Assembly (NCBI RefSeq): GCF_011326725.1
Contig: NZ_JAANCO010000001.1
Location: forward strand, 1,773,115-1,837,114
Length of the DNA stretch: 64,000 nt
DNA from: Microbacterium excoecariae
GTDB taxonomy: Bacteria; Actinomycetota; Actinomycetes; Actinomycetales; Microbacteriaceae
Direction of reading: 5' to 3'
The stretch's first letter is position 1. Each line of letters opens with the position of its first letter. Shown here piece after piece: positions 17,417 to 25,242 of the stretch. The position numbers were made by a program, and so were the translations under genes. Below the pieces are notes generated by a model. It saw only the letters and a list, made by a program, of their open reading frames with translations, did no database searches and had not been told where the DNA came from.

Positions 17417-18898
17417 ATGCCTCTTCCCGATATTGCGATCACCCACGCCCCCGTCCCGGCCCACGACGCCGACGCCCTCGTCCTCGCGGTTCCGGCCCTG
17501 GCCGGTTCCGACCCCATCGACGGCCTCACGCCCGCCCTCGAGGCGATCGGCTTCACCGGGAAGAAGGGTGCCTACGCTCGGGTGCACGCGCCGGAGTACA
17601 CCGCGCTCCCGCTCGCGGTCGTCGGCCTCGGCGCCGACCCGTCGATCGACACGGTGCGCGACAGCATCGGGGCGGGCGTGCGCCAGCTGACGGGCTTTTC
17701 CACGATCGCCGTGGCGGTCGCGGCGGACGTGCCCGACGCGTGGCGCGCCGCGGCCGAGGGAGCCGTCCTGGGTGGGTACGCGTTCGACGGCTACAAGAAC
17801 GTCGCGGACGACGCCGCGGAGCGTTCCCGCCGCGCCGCCCGGATCCTCGTGCACGCGCCCGAGGCGGTGACGGACGGCGACCTGGCCGCCGCGCGCGTCT
17901 CGGGCGAGGCCGTCGCGCTCGTCAAGGACCTCGTCTCGACGCCGGCCGATCGTCAGAGCCCCGAGCAGCTGGCCGACACGGCCGCGGCGGCGACCGCCGA
18001 GCTCCCGATCCAGGCGACGGTCTGGGATGAGAAGGCCCTCGCCGAGGGCGGGTTCGGCGGCATCCTCGGCGTCGGTCAGGGCTCCGACCGGCCCCCGCGC
18101 CTCGTGCGCCTCGACTACGCCCCGCAGGGCGCGACGCGTCACGTCGCGCTCGTCGGCAAGGGCATCACGTTCGACACGGGCGGGCTCTCGCTGAAGCCCG
18201 CCGCGTCGATGGTCGGCATGCAGGAGGACATGACGGGCGCGGCCGAGGTGCTCGCGGTCGTGCGCGCCGCCGCCCAGCTGGAGCTCCCCGTCCGGGTGAC
18301 GGGCTGGCTCTGCATCGCCGACAACATGCCCTCGGGGCGCGCGACGCGTCCGGGCGACGTCCTCGTGATGGCCGACGGCACCACGGTCGAGGTCACAAAC
18401 ACGGACGCGGAGGGTCGCCTGGTGATGGCCGACGGCCTCGTGGCCGCCAGCCGCGAGAACCCCGACGTGATCGTCGATGTGGCGACCCTCACGGGCGCGA
18501 TGGTCGTCGCGCTCGGCACCCGCCACACGGGCGTCATGGGCGAGTCCGACGCGGTCGACGCGTTCCTGCGGTCCGCGGACCGCACGGGCGAGCTCGCGTG
18601 GCCGTTCCCGCTCCCGGAGCACATGGAGGAGCAGCTCGACTCGCGCGTCGCCGATCTCCAGAACGCGAACATGGGTAACCGCGCGGGCGGATCGATGTAC
18701 GCCGGGCTCTTCCTGCAGCGCTTCGTGGGCCGCCGGGACGGCGCGGCGGATGCGCCCCGGATCCCGTGGGTGCACCTGGACATCGCCGGATCCGCGATGA
18801 GCACGGCGAGCGCGTTCGGGTTCACCGATCGCGGGCCGACCGGGGCCTCCACCCGGGCGCTGATCGACTTCGTCGCCGCCGGCGGCGAGGTTCGCTGA
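17417..18898 (+). CDS. pepA: Leucyl aminopeptidase (M17 family)
   Basis: A cytosolic metallo-exopeptidase that removes N-terminal residues, using two divalent metals. The 493-residue length is typical. The C-terminal catalytic domain shows KGITFDTGGLSLKP with the metal-binding Lys and Asp, the EDMTGAAEVLA segment, the signature NTDAEGRLVMADGL with the catalytic Arg and metal-binding Asp/Glu, and the DVATLTGAM tract. The N-terminal 160 residues are the divergent M17 N-domain. It is followed after 8 bp by lpdA, so the two are likely co-transcribed; no functional link is evident. Confidence 0.93.
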   Translation: MPLPDIAITHAPVPAHDADALVLAVPALAGSDPIDGLTPALEAIGFTGKKGAYARVHAPEYTALPLAVVGLGADPSIDTVRDSIGAGVRQLTGFSTIAVAVAADVPDAWRAAAEGAVLGGYAFDGYKNVADDAAERSRRAARILVHAPEAVTDGDLAAARVSGEAVALVKDLVSTPADRQSPEQLADTAAAATAELPIQATVWDEKALAEGGFGGILGVGQGSDRPPRLVRLDYAPQGATRHVALVGKGITFDTGGLSLKPAASMVGMQEDMTGAAEVLAVVRAAAQLELPVRVTGWLCIADNMPSGRATRPGDVLVMADGTTVEVTNTDAEGRLVMADGLVAASRENPDVIVDVATLTGAMVVALGTRHTGVMGESDAVDAFLRSADRTGELAWPFPLPEHMEEQLDSRVADLQNANMGNRAGGSMYAGLFLQRFVGRRDGAADAPRIPWVHLDIAGSAMSTASAFGFTDRGPTGASTRALIDFVAAGGEVR

Positions 18899-18906
18899 GG
18901 CCTCCC

Positions 18907-20313
18907 GTGACCGTCCACACCTCGGACGTCGTCGTTCTCGGCGGCGGGAGCGGCGGGTACGCGACGGCGCTGCGCGCCCGCGAACTCGACCTCTCCGTGA
19001 CGCTCATCGAGCGCGACCGCGTCGGGGGCACGTGCCTCCACCGCGGGTGCGTCCCGACGAAGGCCCTGTTGCACACCGCGGAGGTCGCCGACACCGTGCG
19101 GCACGCGGCGGCCGCCGGCGTCGCGGCTTCCCTCGAGGGCGTGGACGGCCCCGCGGCGCTGGCGTGGCGCCAGAAGATCGTCGACGGCAAGTTCCGCGGG
19201 CTGACGTCGCTCCTCGCGGCGCGCGGCGTGCAGGTGGTGACCGGATCCGGATCCCTCACGCGCCACGATGGCGTTCCCGCGGTGCGGGTCGGCGACGACC
19301 TGTACGCGGGACGCCACGTCGTCCTCGCCACGGGCGCGTCGACGCGCGCCCTGCCGGGGGTGGAGTTCTCGGCTCGCGTGCTGGACGCGGAACGGGCGCT
19401 GTCGCGCGCGGAAATCCCCGAGCGCGCCGTGGTCATCGGCGGCGGGGTCATCGGCGTGGAGTTCGCCAGCGCCTGGCGCTCACTCGGCACCGAGGTCACG
19501 ATCGTCGAGGCGCAGGACACGCTCATCGCGGGCGAGGAAGCGGCATCGCAGTCGGCGCTGGCGAAGGCGTTCACGCGCCGCGGCATCGACCTCCGCCTCG
19601 GCGCCCGCGTGGCCGGCGTGGTCGACGGCGACGGCGGCGTCGTCGTCTCGGTAGAACGCGAGGGCGTGGGCGAGGACCTGTCGGCCGACGTGGTGCTCGT
19701 GGCTGTCGGCCGCGCGCCCTCCACTGCGGGCCTCGGCTTCGAGGAGGCCGGGATCTCGCTCACCCGCGGGTTCGTAGACGTCGACCCCGAACTGCGCACG
19801 GGCGCGGAGGGCGTGTGGGCCGTCGGCGACATCGTCGCCGGCCCCCAGCTCGCCCACCGCGGATTCCGGCACGGCATCGCGGTCGCCGAGCGGATCGCCG
19901 GCCGACGCACCGCGCCGCTCGACGACGCGCTCGTGCCGCGCGTCACGTACTCGTCGCCCGAGGTCGCATCCGTGGGCCTGACGGAGCGCGCCGCGATCGA
20001 GATCCACGGCGCAGACGCGATCGCGTCGACCGAGGTTTCCCTCGCCGGCAACGCGAAGAGCGAGATCGTGGCCGCCGGCTCCCCCGCGCGGCCCGGCTTC
20101 GCGAAGGTCGTTCGCCTCGCGGGCGGGCCCGTCCTCGGGGTGCATCTCGTGGGCGAGCGCGTGGGCGAGCTGATCACGGAGGGTCAGCTCGCCGTCGCTT
20201 GGGAGGCGCATCCGGAAGACATCGCCCCGCTCGTGCACGCCCACCCGACCCAGTCCGAGGCCCTCGGCGAGGCCTTCCTCGCCCTCGCGGGCTCGCCGCT
20301 ACACACCATGTGA
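18907..20313 (+). CDS. lpdA: Dihydrolipoyl dehydrogenase (E3)
   Basis: FAD-dependent E3 that reoxidises dihydrolipoamide of 2-oxoacid dehydrogenase complexes with NAD+. The 468-residue protein has the FAD dinucleotide fold VVLGGGSGGYATALRA at 9-24, the redox disulfide GGTCLHRGCVPTKALLH with Cys43 and Cys48, a second dinucleotide fold VIGGGVIGVEFAS for NAD, AVGDIVAGPQLAHRG, and the dimerisation end HAHPTQSEALGEA with the His-Glu pair. The start is a GTG at 18907, with GAGG 6 nt upstream overlapping the pepA stop. The next gene, 93 bp on, encodes the E2, so E3 and E2 are adjacent as usual. Confidence 0.94.
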   Translation: MTVHTSDVVVLGGGSGGYATALRARELDLSVTLIERDRVGGTCLHRGCVPTKALLHTAEVADTVRHAAAAGVAASLEGVDGPAALAWRQKIVDGKFRGLTSLLAARGVQVVTGSGSLTRHDGVPAVRVGDDLYAGRHVVLATGASTRALPGVEFSARVLDAERALSRAEIPERAVVIGGGVIGVEFASAWRSLGTEVTIVEAQDTLIAGEEAASQSALAKAFTRRGIDLRLGARVAGVVDGDGGVVVSVEREGVGEDLSADVVLVAVGRAPSTAGLGFEEAGISLTRGFVDVDPELRTGAEGVWAVGDIVAGPQLAHRGFRHGIAVAERIAGRRTAPLDDALVPRVTYSSPEVASVGLTERAAIEIHGADAIASTEVSLAGNAKSEIVAAGSPARPGFAKVVRLAGGPVLGVHLVGERVGELITEGQLAVAWEAHPEDIAPLVHAHPTQSEALGEAFLALAGSPLHTM

Positions 20314-20406
20314 CCGCGCGGCACGCCCCGCCGGTTCCGGGGCGGGGCCGGACCCCATCCCCTAAGCTGATAACCGCATTCACACCTTCTGCAAGGAGAC
20401 TCGAAT

Positions 20407-22395
20407 ATGAGCACTTCCGTTGTCCTCCCCGCTCTCGGAGAGAGCGTCACCGAGGGAACGGTCACCCGCTGGCTGAAGCAGGTCGGCGATACCGTCGCGG
20501 TCGATGAGCCGCTGCTCGAGGTGTCTACCGACAAGGTCGACACCGAGATCCCGTCGCCCGTGGCGGGCGTGCTCGAGGCGATCCTCGTGCAGGAGGACGA
20601 GACGGCCGAGGTCGGCGCAGAGCTCGCGACGGTCGGCGACGGCGCCGATGCCACCGAGTCCGCCCCCGCCGCCCCGGCGCCGGAGGAGAAGGCCGCCGAG
20701 CCCGCCCCGGCACCGCAGAAGGCCGAGGCCACGCCCGCGCCGGCCGAGTCCTCCGCGGACGCGACCGACGTCGTGCTTCCCGAGCTCGGCGAAAGCGTCA
20801 CCGAGGGCACCGTCACCCGCTGGCTGAAGCAGGTCGGCGACTCGGTCGAGGTCGACGAGCCGCTGCTCGAGATCTCGACGGACAAGGTCGACACCGAGGT
20901 CCCCTCGCCCGTCGCCGGCACCGTCCTCGAGCTCCTCGCGGGCGAGGACGACACGGTCGAGGTCGGCTCCGTCCTCGCGCGCGTCGGATCCGGACAGCCC
21001 GCGGCGGCCGAGAAGCCCGCCGCCCCGGCGCCGGAGGAGAACGCCGCCGAGCCCGCCCCGGCACCGCAGAAGGCCGAGGCCACGCCCGCGCCGGCCGACT
21101 CCTCCGCGGACGCGACCGACGTCGTGCTTCCCGAGCTCGGCGAAAGCGTCACCGAGGGCACCGTCACCCGCTGGCTGAAGCAGGTCGGCGACTCGGTCGA
21201 GGTCGACGAGCCGCTGCTCGAGATCTCGACGGACAAGGTCGACACCGAGGTCCCCTCGCCCGTCGCCGGCACCGTCCTCGAGCTCCTCGCGGGCGAGGAC
21301 GACACGGTCGAGGTCGGCTCCGTCCTCGCGCGCGTCGGATCCGGACAGCCCGCGGCGGCCGAGAAGCCCGCCGCCCCGGCGCCGGAGGAGAACGCCGCCG
21401 AGCCCGCCCCGGCACCGCAGAAGGCCGAGGCCACGCCCGCGCCGGCCGAGAAGCCCGCCGCCCCGGCCTCGAACGACTCGATCTACGTCACCCCGCTCGT
21501 GCGCAAGCTCGCCGCGCAGCATGGCGTGGACCTGTCGAGCATCCAGGGCTCGGGGGTCGGCGGCCGGATCCGCAAGGAGGACGTGCTCGCAGCCGTCAAG
21601 CCCGCGGCCTCGACCTCCTCGTCGCCCACGCTGGCCGCCCCGTCGGCGAAGCCGGCGAAGGCCGCGCTCGAGACGAGCGAGCTGCGCGGAACGACTCAGC
21701 CAATGACCCGGCTGCGTAAGGTGCTCGCGAAGCGCGCCGTGGAGTCGATGACCTCGACCGCGCAGCTCACGACGGTCGTCGAGGTCGACGTGACGCGCCT
21801 GTCGTCCTTCCGCGACGGCGTCAAGGCCGAGTTCCACGAGAAGACCGGCAGCAAGCTGTCGTTCCTGCCGTTCTTCGCGCTCGCGGCGACCGAGGCGCTC
21901 CGCGCGTTCCCGATCATCAACTCGACGCTCGACGGCGAGAACATCGTCTACCCCGACACCGAGAACCTCTCGATCGCGGTCGACACCGAAAAGGGGCTGT
22001 ACACGCCCGTGCTCCGGGACGCGGCGTCGAAGAACCTCTCGGAGATCGCGGGCGGCATCGCGGATCTCGCGAAGCGCACGCGCGAGGGCGGGCTGAAGCC
22101 CGATGACCTCGCCGGCGGCACGTTCACGCTCACCAACACGGGTTCGCGTGGAGCGCTGTTCGACACCCCGGTCGTGTTCCTGCCGCAGTCGGCGATCCTC
22201 GGCACGGGCATCGTGTTCAAGCGCCCCGGCGTGGTGACGGTCGACGGGCAGGACTCGATCGGCGTCCGGTCCTACGTCTACCTCGCGCTGTCGTACGACC
22301 ACCGCACGATCGACGGTGCCGACGCGGCGCGCTACCTCAGCGCCGTCAAGGCACGCCTCGAGGAGGCCGACTTCCAGGCCGATCTCGGGATCTAA
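20407..22395 (+). CDS. sucB: Dihydrolipoamide acyltransferase (E2) with three lipoyl domains
   Basis: The E2 core of a 2-oxoacid dehydrogenase complex, annotated as succinyl- or acetyltransferase in this family. The 662 residues contain three lipoyl domains with lipoyl-lysines Lys43, Lys160 and Lys277 (each in STDKVDTE, exactly 117 residues apart), joined by Ala/Pro-rich linkers; a peripheral-subunit-binding domain (TPLVRKLAAQHGVDL, about 363-400); and the catalytic domain with SYDHRTIDG, His632 and Asp636. Domains 2 and 3 and their linkers are almost identical at the DNA level, whereas domain 1 differs, so one domain arose by recent duplication. RBS AAGGAG lies 8 nt before ATG 20407. LipA and LipB at 47.5-49.1 kb would load it; LpdA upstream is its E3. 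Confidence 0.93.
   Translation: MSTSVVLPALGESVTEGTVTRWLKQVGDTVAVDEPLLEVSTDKVDTEIPSPVAGVLEAILVQEDETAEVGAELATVGDGADATESAPAAPAPEEKAAEPAPAPQKAEATPAPAESSADATDVVLPELGESVTEGTVTRWLKQVGDSVEVDEPLLEISTDKVDTEVPSPVAGTVLELLAGEDDTVEVGSVLARVGSGQPAAAEKPAAPAPEENAAEPAPAPQKAEATPAPADSSADATDVVLPELGESVTEGTVTRWLKQVGDSVEVDEPLLEISTDKVDTEVPSPVAGTVLELLAGEDDTVEVGSVLARVGSGQPAAAEKPAAPAPEENAAEPAPAPQKAEATPAPAEKPAAPASNDSIYVTPLVRKLAAQHGVDLSSIQGSGVGGRIRKEDVLAAVKPAASTSSSPTLAAPSAKPAKAALETSELRGTTQPMTRLRKVLAKRAVESMTSTAQLTTVVEVDVTRLSSFRDGVKAEFHEKTGSKLSFLPFFALAATEALRAFPIINSTLDGENIVYPDTENLSIAVDTEKGLYTPVLRDAASKNLSEIAGGIADLAKRTREGGLKPDDLAGGTFTLTNTGSRGALFDTPVVFLPQSAILGTGIVFKRPGVVTVDGQDSIGVRSYVYLALSYDHRTIDGADAARYLSAVKARLEEADFQADLGI
20665..21449 (+). 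repeat. 351-bp tandem duplication inside the E2 gene (2.2 copies)
   Basis: Unit 1 20665-21015, unit 2 21016-21366 and a partial unit 3 21367-21449. I see only about two single-base differences between units 1 and 2 (one changing Lys to Asn, one Glu to Asp) and none in the 83-bp partial unit. The length is a multiple of 3, so the reading frame is kept and whole lipoyl domains are added. Confidence 0.9.
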
Positions 22396-22405
22396 CGTCT
22401 CGATT

Positions 22406-22454
22406 GCAACACAGAGGGGGCCGCGCCGTTACGGCGCGGCCCCCTCTGTGTTGC
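22406..22454. terminator. Bidirectional hairpin terminator after the E2 gene
   Basis: A stem of over 20 bp (GCAACACAGAGGGGGCCGCG... with its complement) around a tiny GTTAC loop. The TAA stop codon of the minus-strand 452-residue gene (22431-22429) lies in the loop itself, so the hairpin is the end of both convergent genes. Confidence 0.85.
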
Positions 22455-23787
22455 GCGCTGCCGTTCCGGTCGCCGCGTCGTACGCGTCTCGAATGCGCCA
22501 GGTCTCGCCCGCGCGCTCGATCACGATGAGCTGCCGCGCGGATCCGGGAGCCTCGGCGGCCACGACGGCGACCTGACCGTAGTCCTCCACGAGGGAAACC
22601 CGCACGTCGGGGTGCGCCGCGGATCCGCCGACGGCCTCGCTCGGCACCTGGTCGCACGTGCCGGCGCAGTCCTGCCAGAGCGCCACGAGCGCCGCGCCGG
22701 CGGCCGCCGGATCCTCCCCCGCAAGGGCCGGATCCTCCCCCGCAAGGCCCGGATGCGACGGCGCGGAGGCCACGACGTCGCCCCCTGGGGTCGACCCCTC
22801 GCGATTCGCGATGGCGCCTGAGGCGCGCGGCGGGTCGCCGGCGGGCCAGACGAGGCCGACGCCGACGATGACCGCCGCGGCACCGAGGGCCACCACGATC
22901 GGAGCCCGCCGCCGCCCGGGGCGACGCGCCGTCTTCGCGGGACGTGCCCTGTCCCTGGGGTGCGCGCGCCCGGGGCCGGCCTGCTCCGACCGCTCCGCGG
23001 GCGACAGGCGCGCCAGGATCCCGGCGAGGCCCGCGTCCCACATCCCCGCGGCGCGCGCCAGCCACGCGGCGAGCCCCGTCCCCTCGTCGGCGTCGTCGGC
23101 GGCGAGGTGTCGGTCGATCCCGGCGCGCGCCCCGGCCGCCGCCGCGGACCGGATCGGCCGGGCAGACGCCGCGTCGAACAGTGCGGCCTCGATCCCCTCG
23201 AGCGAGGCGGCCAGGCTGCGCGGCGTCGCGAGCGCGTCGCGGGCCTCCGCCAGTGCACGGGCGAGGACCCGGTCGTCCGTGGCGCGCTCGAGGCGCTCGA
23301 GAATGCGCGCGGAGGCGTCGGGGATCGCGTCGCCGTCCTCGGCATCGCCCGCGCGGGGGCAAAACAGCGGCATGCCGTCCTCATCGAGCCACCAGCTCCC
23401 GACGGTCTCCGGATCCACGGCGGCCGCCGCGCGCATCACGGCGACGGCCAGGGTCACCGCCTCGCCGCGGTCCCAGGCGGGCCCGCTCTGGGCACGCGCG
23501 CCGAGGAGATTCTCGACGGACGAGGCGACGGACGGTACCACCACGTCGTGGCCTCCCGCGCGACGCAGGATCTCGCGCGGCGCGAGCACGTGCGGCGCGT
23601 CGGCCCATCGCCATCCGGACCAGCCGTCGAGGTCTGCCGCGTCGACGACGGCCCAGGTGCCCTCGCCCCTCTGTACGAGCGCCGCGGGAAGTGGGTGTTC
23701 GCCCGCCACCGTGCGGCGCACCCGCCGCGCGGGCAGGAACGCCTCCGCCTCGCGCGGCGCCGTCCGCGCGTCCCGTGTCGTGGTCAT
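22429..23787 (-). CDS. Membrane-anchored protein of unknown function (degenerate kinase-like N-terminus)
   Basis: A 452-residue protein starting at ATG 23787. Residues about 30-150 faintly resemble a pseudokinase: VENLLGARAQSGPAWDRGEAVTLAVAVMRAA then DEDGMPLFCP, where true kinases have a GEAVT helix and a catalytic loop, but no catalytic Asp or DFG is present. A helical middle follows, then a basic stretch and one transmembrane helix (PIVVALGAAAVIVGVGLVW). The C-terminal, presumably external part begins with a Gly/Pro/Ala linker containing a 7-residue repeat (LAGEDPA twice, from a 21-bp DNA repeat at about 22708-22748) and ends in a small domain with a Cys pair (DCAGTC) and VIERAGETWRIRDAY. 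The domain guess is weak; a sensor or scaffold role is speculative. Confidence 0.7.
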   Translation of the reverse strand: MTTTRDARTAPREAEAFLPARRVRRTVAGEHPLPAALVQRGEGTWAVVDAADLDGWSGWRWADAPHVLAPREILRRAGGHDVVVPSVASSVENLLGARAQSGPAWDRGEAVTLAVAVMRAAAAVDPETVGSWWLDEDGMPLFCPRAGDAEDGDAIPDASARILERLERATDDRVLARALAEARDALATPRSLAASLEGIEAALFDAASARPIRSAAAAGARAGIDRHLAADDADEGTGLAAWLARAAGMWDAGLAGILARLSPAERSEQAGPGRAHPRDRARPAKTARRPGRRRAPIVVALGAAAVIVGVGLVWPAGDPPRASGAIANREGSTPGGDVVASAPSHPGLAGEDPALAGEDPAAAGAALVALWQDCAGTCDQVPSEAVGGSAAHPDVRVSLVEDYGQVAVVAAEAPGSARQLIVIERAGETWRIRDAYDAATGTAARNTEGAAP

Positions 23788-23908
23788 GGGCCCAGGGTGC
23801 CGCGCCGGAGACCTCCGAGGCGCCGGCGCGCGGCGGATTGGGGACGGGCGCGGGCGGGTCCCGGGGTGTGGACGCGCTGGCGCGCAGGTGCGCGGCACGA
23901 GCGACCGG

Positions 23909-23914
23909 TAGGCT
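23909..23914 (+). promoter_or_regulatory. -10 box for leaderless DUF4191 gene
   Basis: TAGGCT followed by 7 nt and the ATG at 23922, in the 134-bp gap between divergent genes. Nothing else recognisable in that gap. Confidence 0.5.
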
Positions 23915-23921
23915 GGTGACT

Positions 23922-24635
23922 ATGGCAGCACGCACGACCACGCCCGAGAAGCGCCCCGGGTTCTTCGCGACGATTAAGAACCTGTTCACGTTCACGCACG
24001 GGGAATACCCGTGGGTGGCCTGGGTGCTCCCCCTCGTCCTGGTGGCGGGCGTCGCGGTCGGCGTGGTCATCGCGCTGGTGACCGCCCAGCCCTGGTGGGG
24101 CTACATCCTCTGGGTCGTCTTCGGCATCATGCTCGGCCTCATCGGCGCGATGCTGCTCATGAACCGGTTGGCGACGTCCGCGATGTACAAGAAGATCGAC
24201 GGGATGCCGGGCGGGGCGGGGCACGTCGTCGCGAACATGCTCGGGCGCAACTGGCGCGGCGAGGACATGCCGGTCGCCGTCAACGCGAAGACTCAGGACG
24301 CGGTGTACCGCGCCGTGGGTCGCGGCGGCGTCGTCCTCATCGGCGAGGGCACGCGGAGTCGCCTCGAGCGCCTCGTCAAGAAGGAGAAGACCACCTCGCT
24401 GCGCATCACGCACGGATCCGTTCCCGTGACCGTCCTGTATGTCGGACACGGCGAGGACGAGGTGCCAGTCGACCGCCTGGCGCGCGAGATCAAGAAGCTG
24501 CCGAAGGTGGTCAACCGGGCCGGCATGGAGCAGCTCAGCGCCCGCACCGAGTCGATCTCGCGCGGCGGCGCGGCGTCCCTCCCAATCCCGAAGGGCATCG
24601 ACCCGACGAAGGTGCGCGCTCCAAAGCCGCGCTAG
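23922..24635 (+). CDS. DUF4191 family membrane protein
   Basis: A 237-residue protein with two transmembrane helices near the N-terminus (VAWVLPLVLVAGVAVGVVIALVT about 30-53, and GYILWVVFGIMLGLIGAMLLM about 60-80) and a cytoplasmic domain of about 150 residues. The conserved MPGGAGHVVANMLGRNWR segment follows the helices and VGRGGVVLIGEG lies at about 130-141. DUF4191 is conserved in actinobacteria next to lipoate or glutamine synthetase genes, without known function. ATG 23922 has a TAGGCT box 7 nt upstream, so it is probably leaderless. Confidence 0.85.
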   Translation: MAARTTTPEKRPGFFATIKNLFTFTHGEYPWVAWVLPLVLVAGVAVGVVIALVTAQPWWGYILWVVFGIMLGLIGAMLLMNRLATSAMYKKIDGMPGGAGHVVANMLGRNWRGEDMPVAVNAKTQDAVYRAVGRGGVVLIGEGTRSRLERLVKKEKTTSLRITHGSVPVTVLYVGHGEDEVPVDRLAREIKKLPKVVNRAGMEQLSARTESISRGGAASLPIPKGIDPTKVRAPKPR

Positions 24636-24651
24636 AAGCGCGACACGAGAC

Positions 24652-24679
24652 AGGGGACCGGTGCGATGCGCCGGCCCCT
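24652..24679. terminator. Weak hairpin between DUF4191 and RDD genes
   Basis: Stem of agggg/cccct and ccgg/ccgg with one bulged A, then a short inner helix. It sits between convergent stops. No T tract; weaker than the other hairpins. Confidence 0.4.
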
Positions 24680-24685
24680 CTCGGT

Positions 24686-25084
24686 TTACGCCCGGACGAT
24701 GGCGGTGCCGGCGAGTAGATCGTGGAGCCCGAGACGGTTCTCATCCCAGATGGCGGCGGGGATCACGAGGGCGATCAGCGCGGCCCGAACCAGTGGCCGC
24801 CAGGGGCCCACCCATCCCCCGCCGCGGCGCACGACCCGCAGCCCCCAGATCCGATGCCCCGGGCTTCCGCCGGCCGTCGGCACGAAGAGCGCCTGGATGA
24901 CGACGAAGATCGCGAGCGTCGACCACCACGCGTAGTCGAAGAACGCCACGGACAGGAGGACAACGGCCGCCCAATCGGTCACGAAGGCGCCGACGCGGCG
25001 CGAGAGCGGGGCGATGCTGCCCGGGCCGGTGGCCGGAAGGCCCAGGCTTTTGCCGGGGTGGTCATCGCGCGAAGAAGAAGTCAC
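24686..25084 (-). CDS. RDD family membrane protein
   Basis: A 132-residue protein with the RDD hallmarks: [23 protein letters not shown] near the N-terminus (the Arg and Asp of the name), a second helix [13 protein letters not shown], the [15 protein letters not shown] turn, and the C-terminal [16 protein letters not shown]. About three transmembrane helices are likely. Function is unknown; RDD proteins are possible small transporters. The start is GTG 25084 with TAGGCT 6 nt upstream, so the mRNA is likely leaderless. Divergent from glnA. Confidence 0.9.
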   Translation of the reverse strand: MTSSSRDDHPGKSLGLPATGPGSIAPLSRRVGAFVTDWAAVVLLSVAFFDYAWWSTLAIFVVIQALFVPTAGGSPGHRIWGLRVVRRGGGWVGPWRPLVRAALIALVIPAAIWDENRLGLHDLLAGTAIVRA

Positions 25085-25090
25085 CCGATC

Positions 25091-25096
25091 AGCCTA
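25091..25096 (-). promoter_or_regulatory. -10 box for leaderless RDD gene
   Basis: TAGGCT on the minus strand, 6 nt before the GTG start. Confidence 0.45.
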
Positions 25097-25132
25097 GGCG
25101 CGCGTCGGTTTGTGTCGCGGCACGATGCCCAC

Positions 25133-25148
25133 GTAACCTCCAGGAAAC
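25133..25148 (+). promoter_or_regulatory. GlnR-type box upstream of glnA
   Basis: GTAAC-N6-GAAAC, an exact match to the half-site pattern GTNAC-N6-GAAAC bound by actinobacterial GlnR. A second, poor repeat follows at 25155-25170. It lies 95 nt before glnA, upstream of a possible -10 TAGTTT (25181-25186), a place consistent with nitrogen activation. It also flanks the RDD gene. Confidence 0.6.
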
Positions 25149-25242
25149 ATTCGAGACATTCTCGGGCAATCCCGCAGGGATAGTTTCGAGGGGTCATCCC
25201 CTCCGCGGGCGGCGACCCGAAGTCCCACTACCTGGAGCCTCC

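Noticed and set aside
20665..21449. Repeats in the E2 gene as a CRISPR array
   Set aside because: Units are 351 bp, coding and in frame; no short repeats with unique spacers and no cas genes.
22708..22748. 21-bp direct repeat as a mobile-element footprint
   Set aside because: It is in frame inside a coding linker (LAGEDPA twice) and has no inverted ends or transposase.
24652..24679. Hairpin after the DUF4191 gene as a riboswitch or small RNA
   Set aside because: Too short and bulged; the simplest reading is a weak terminator.
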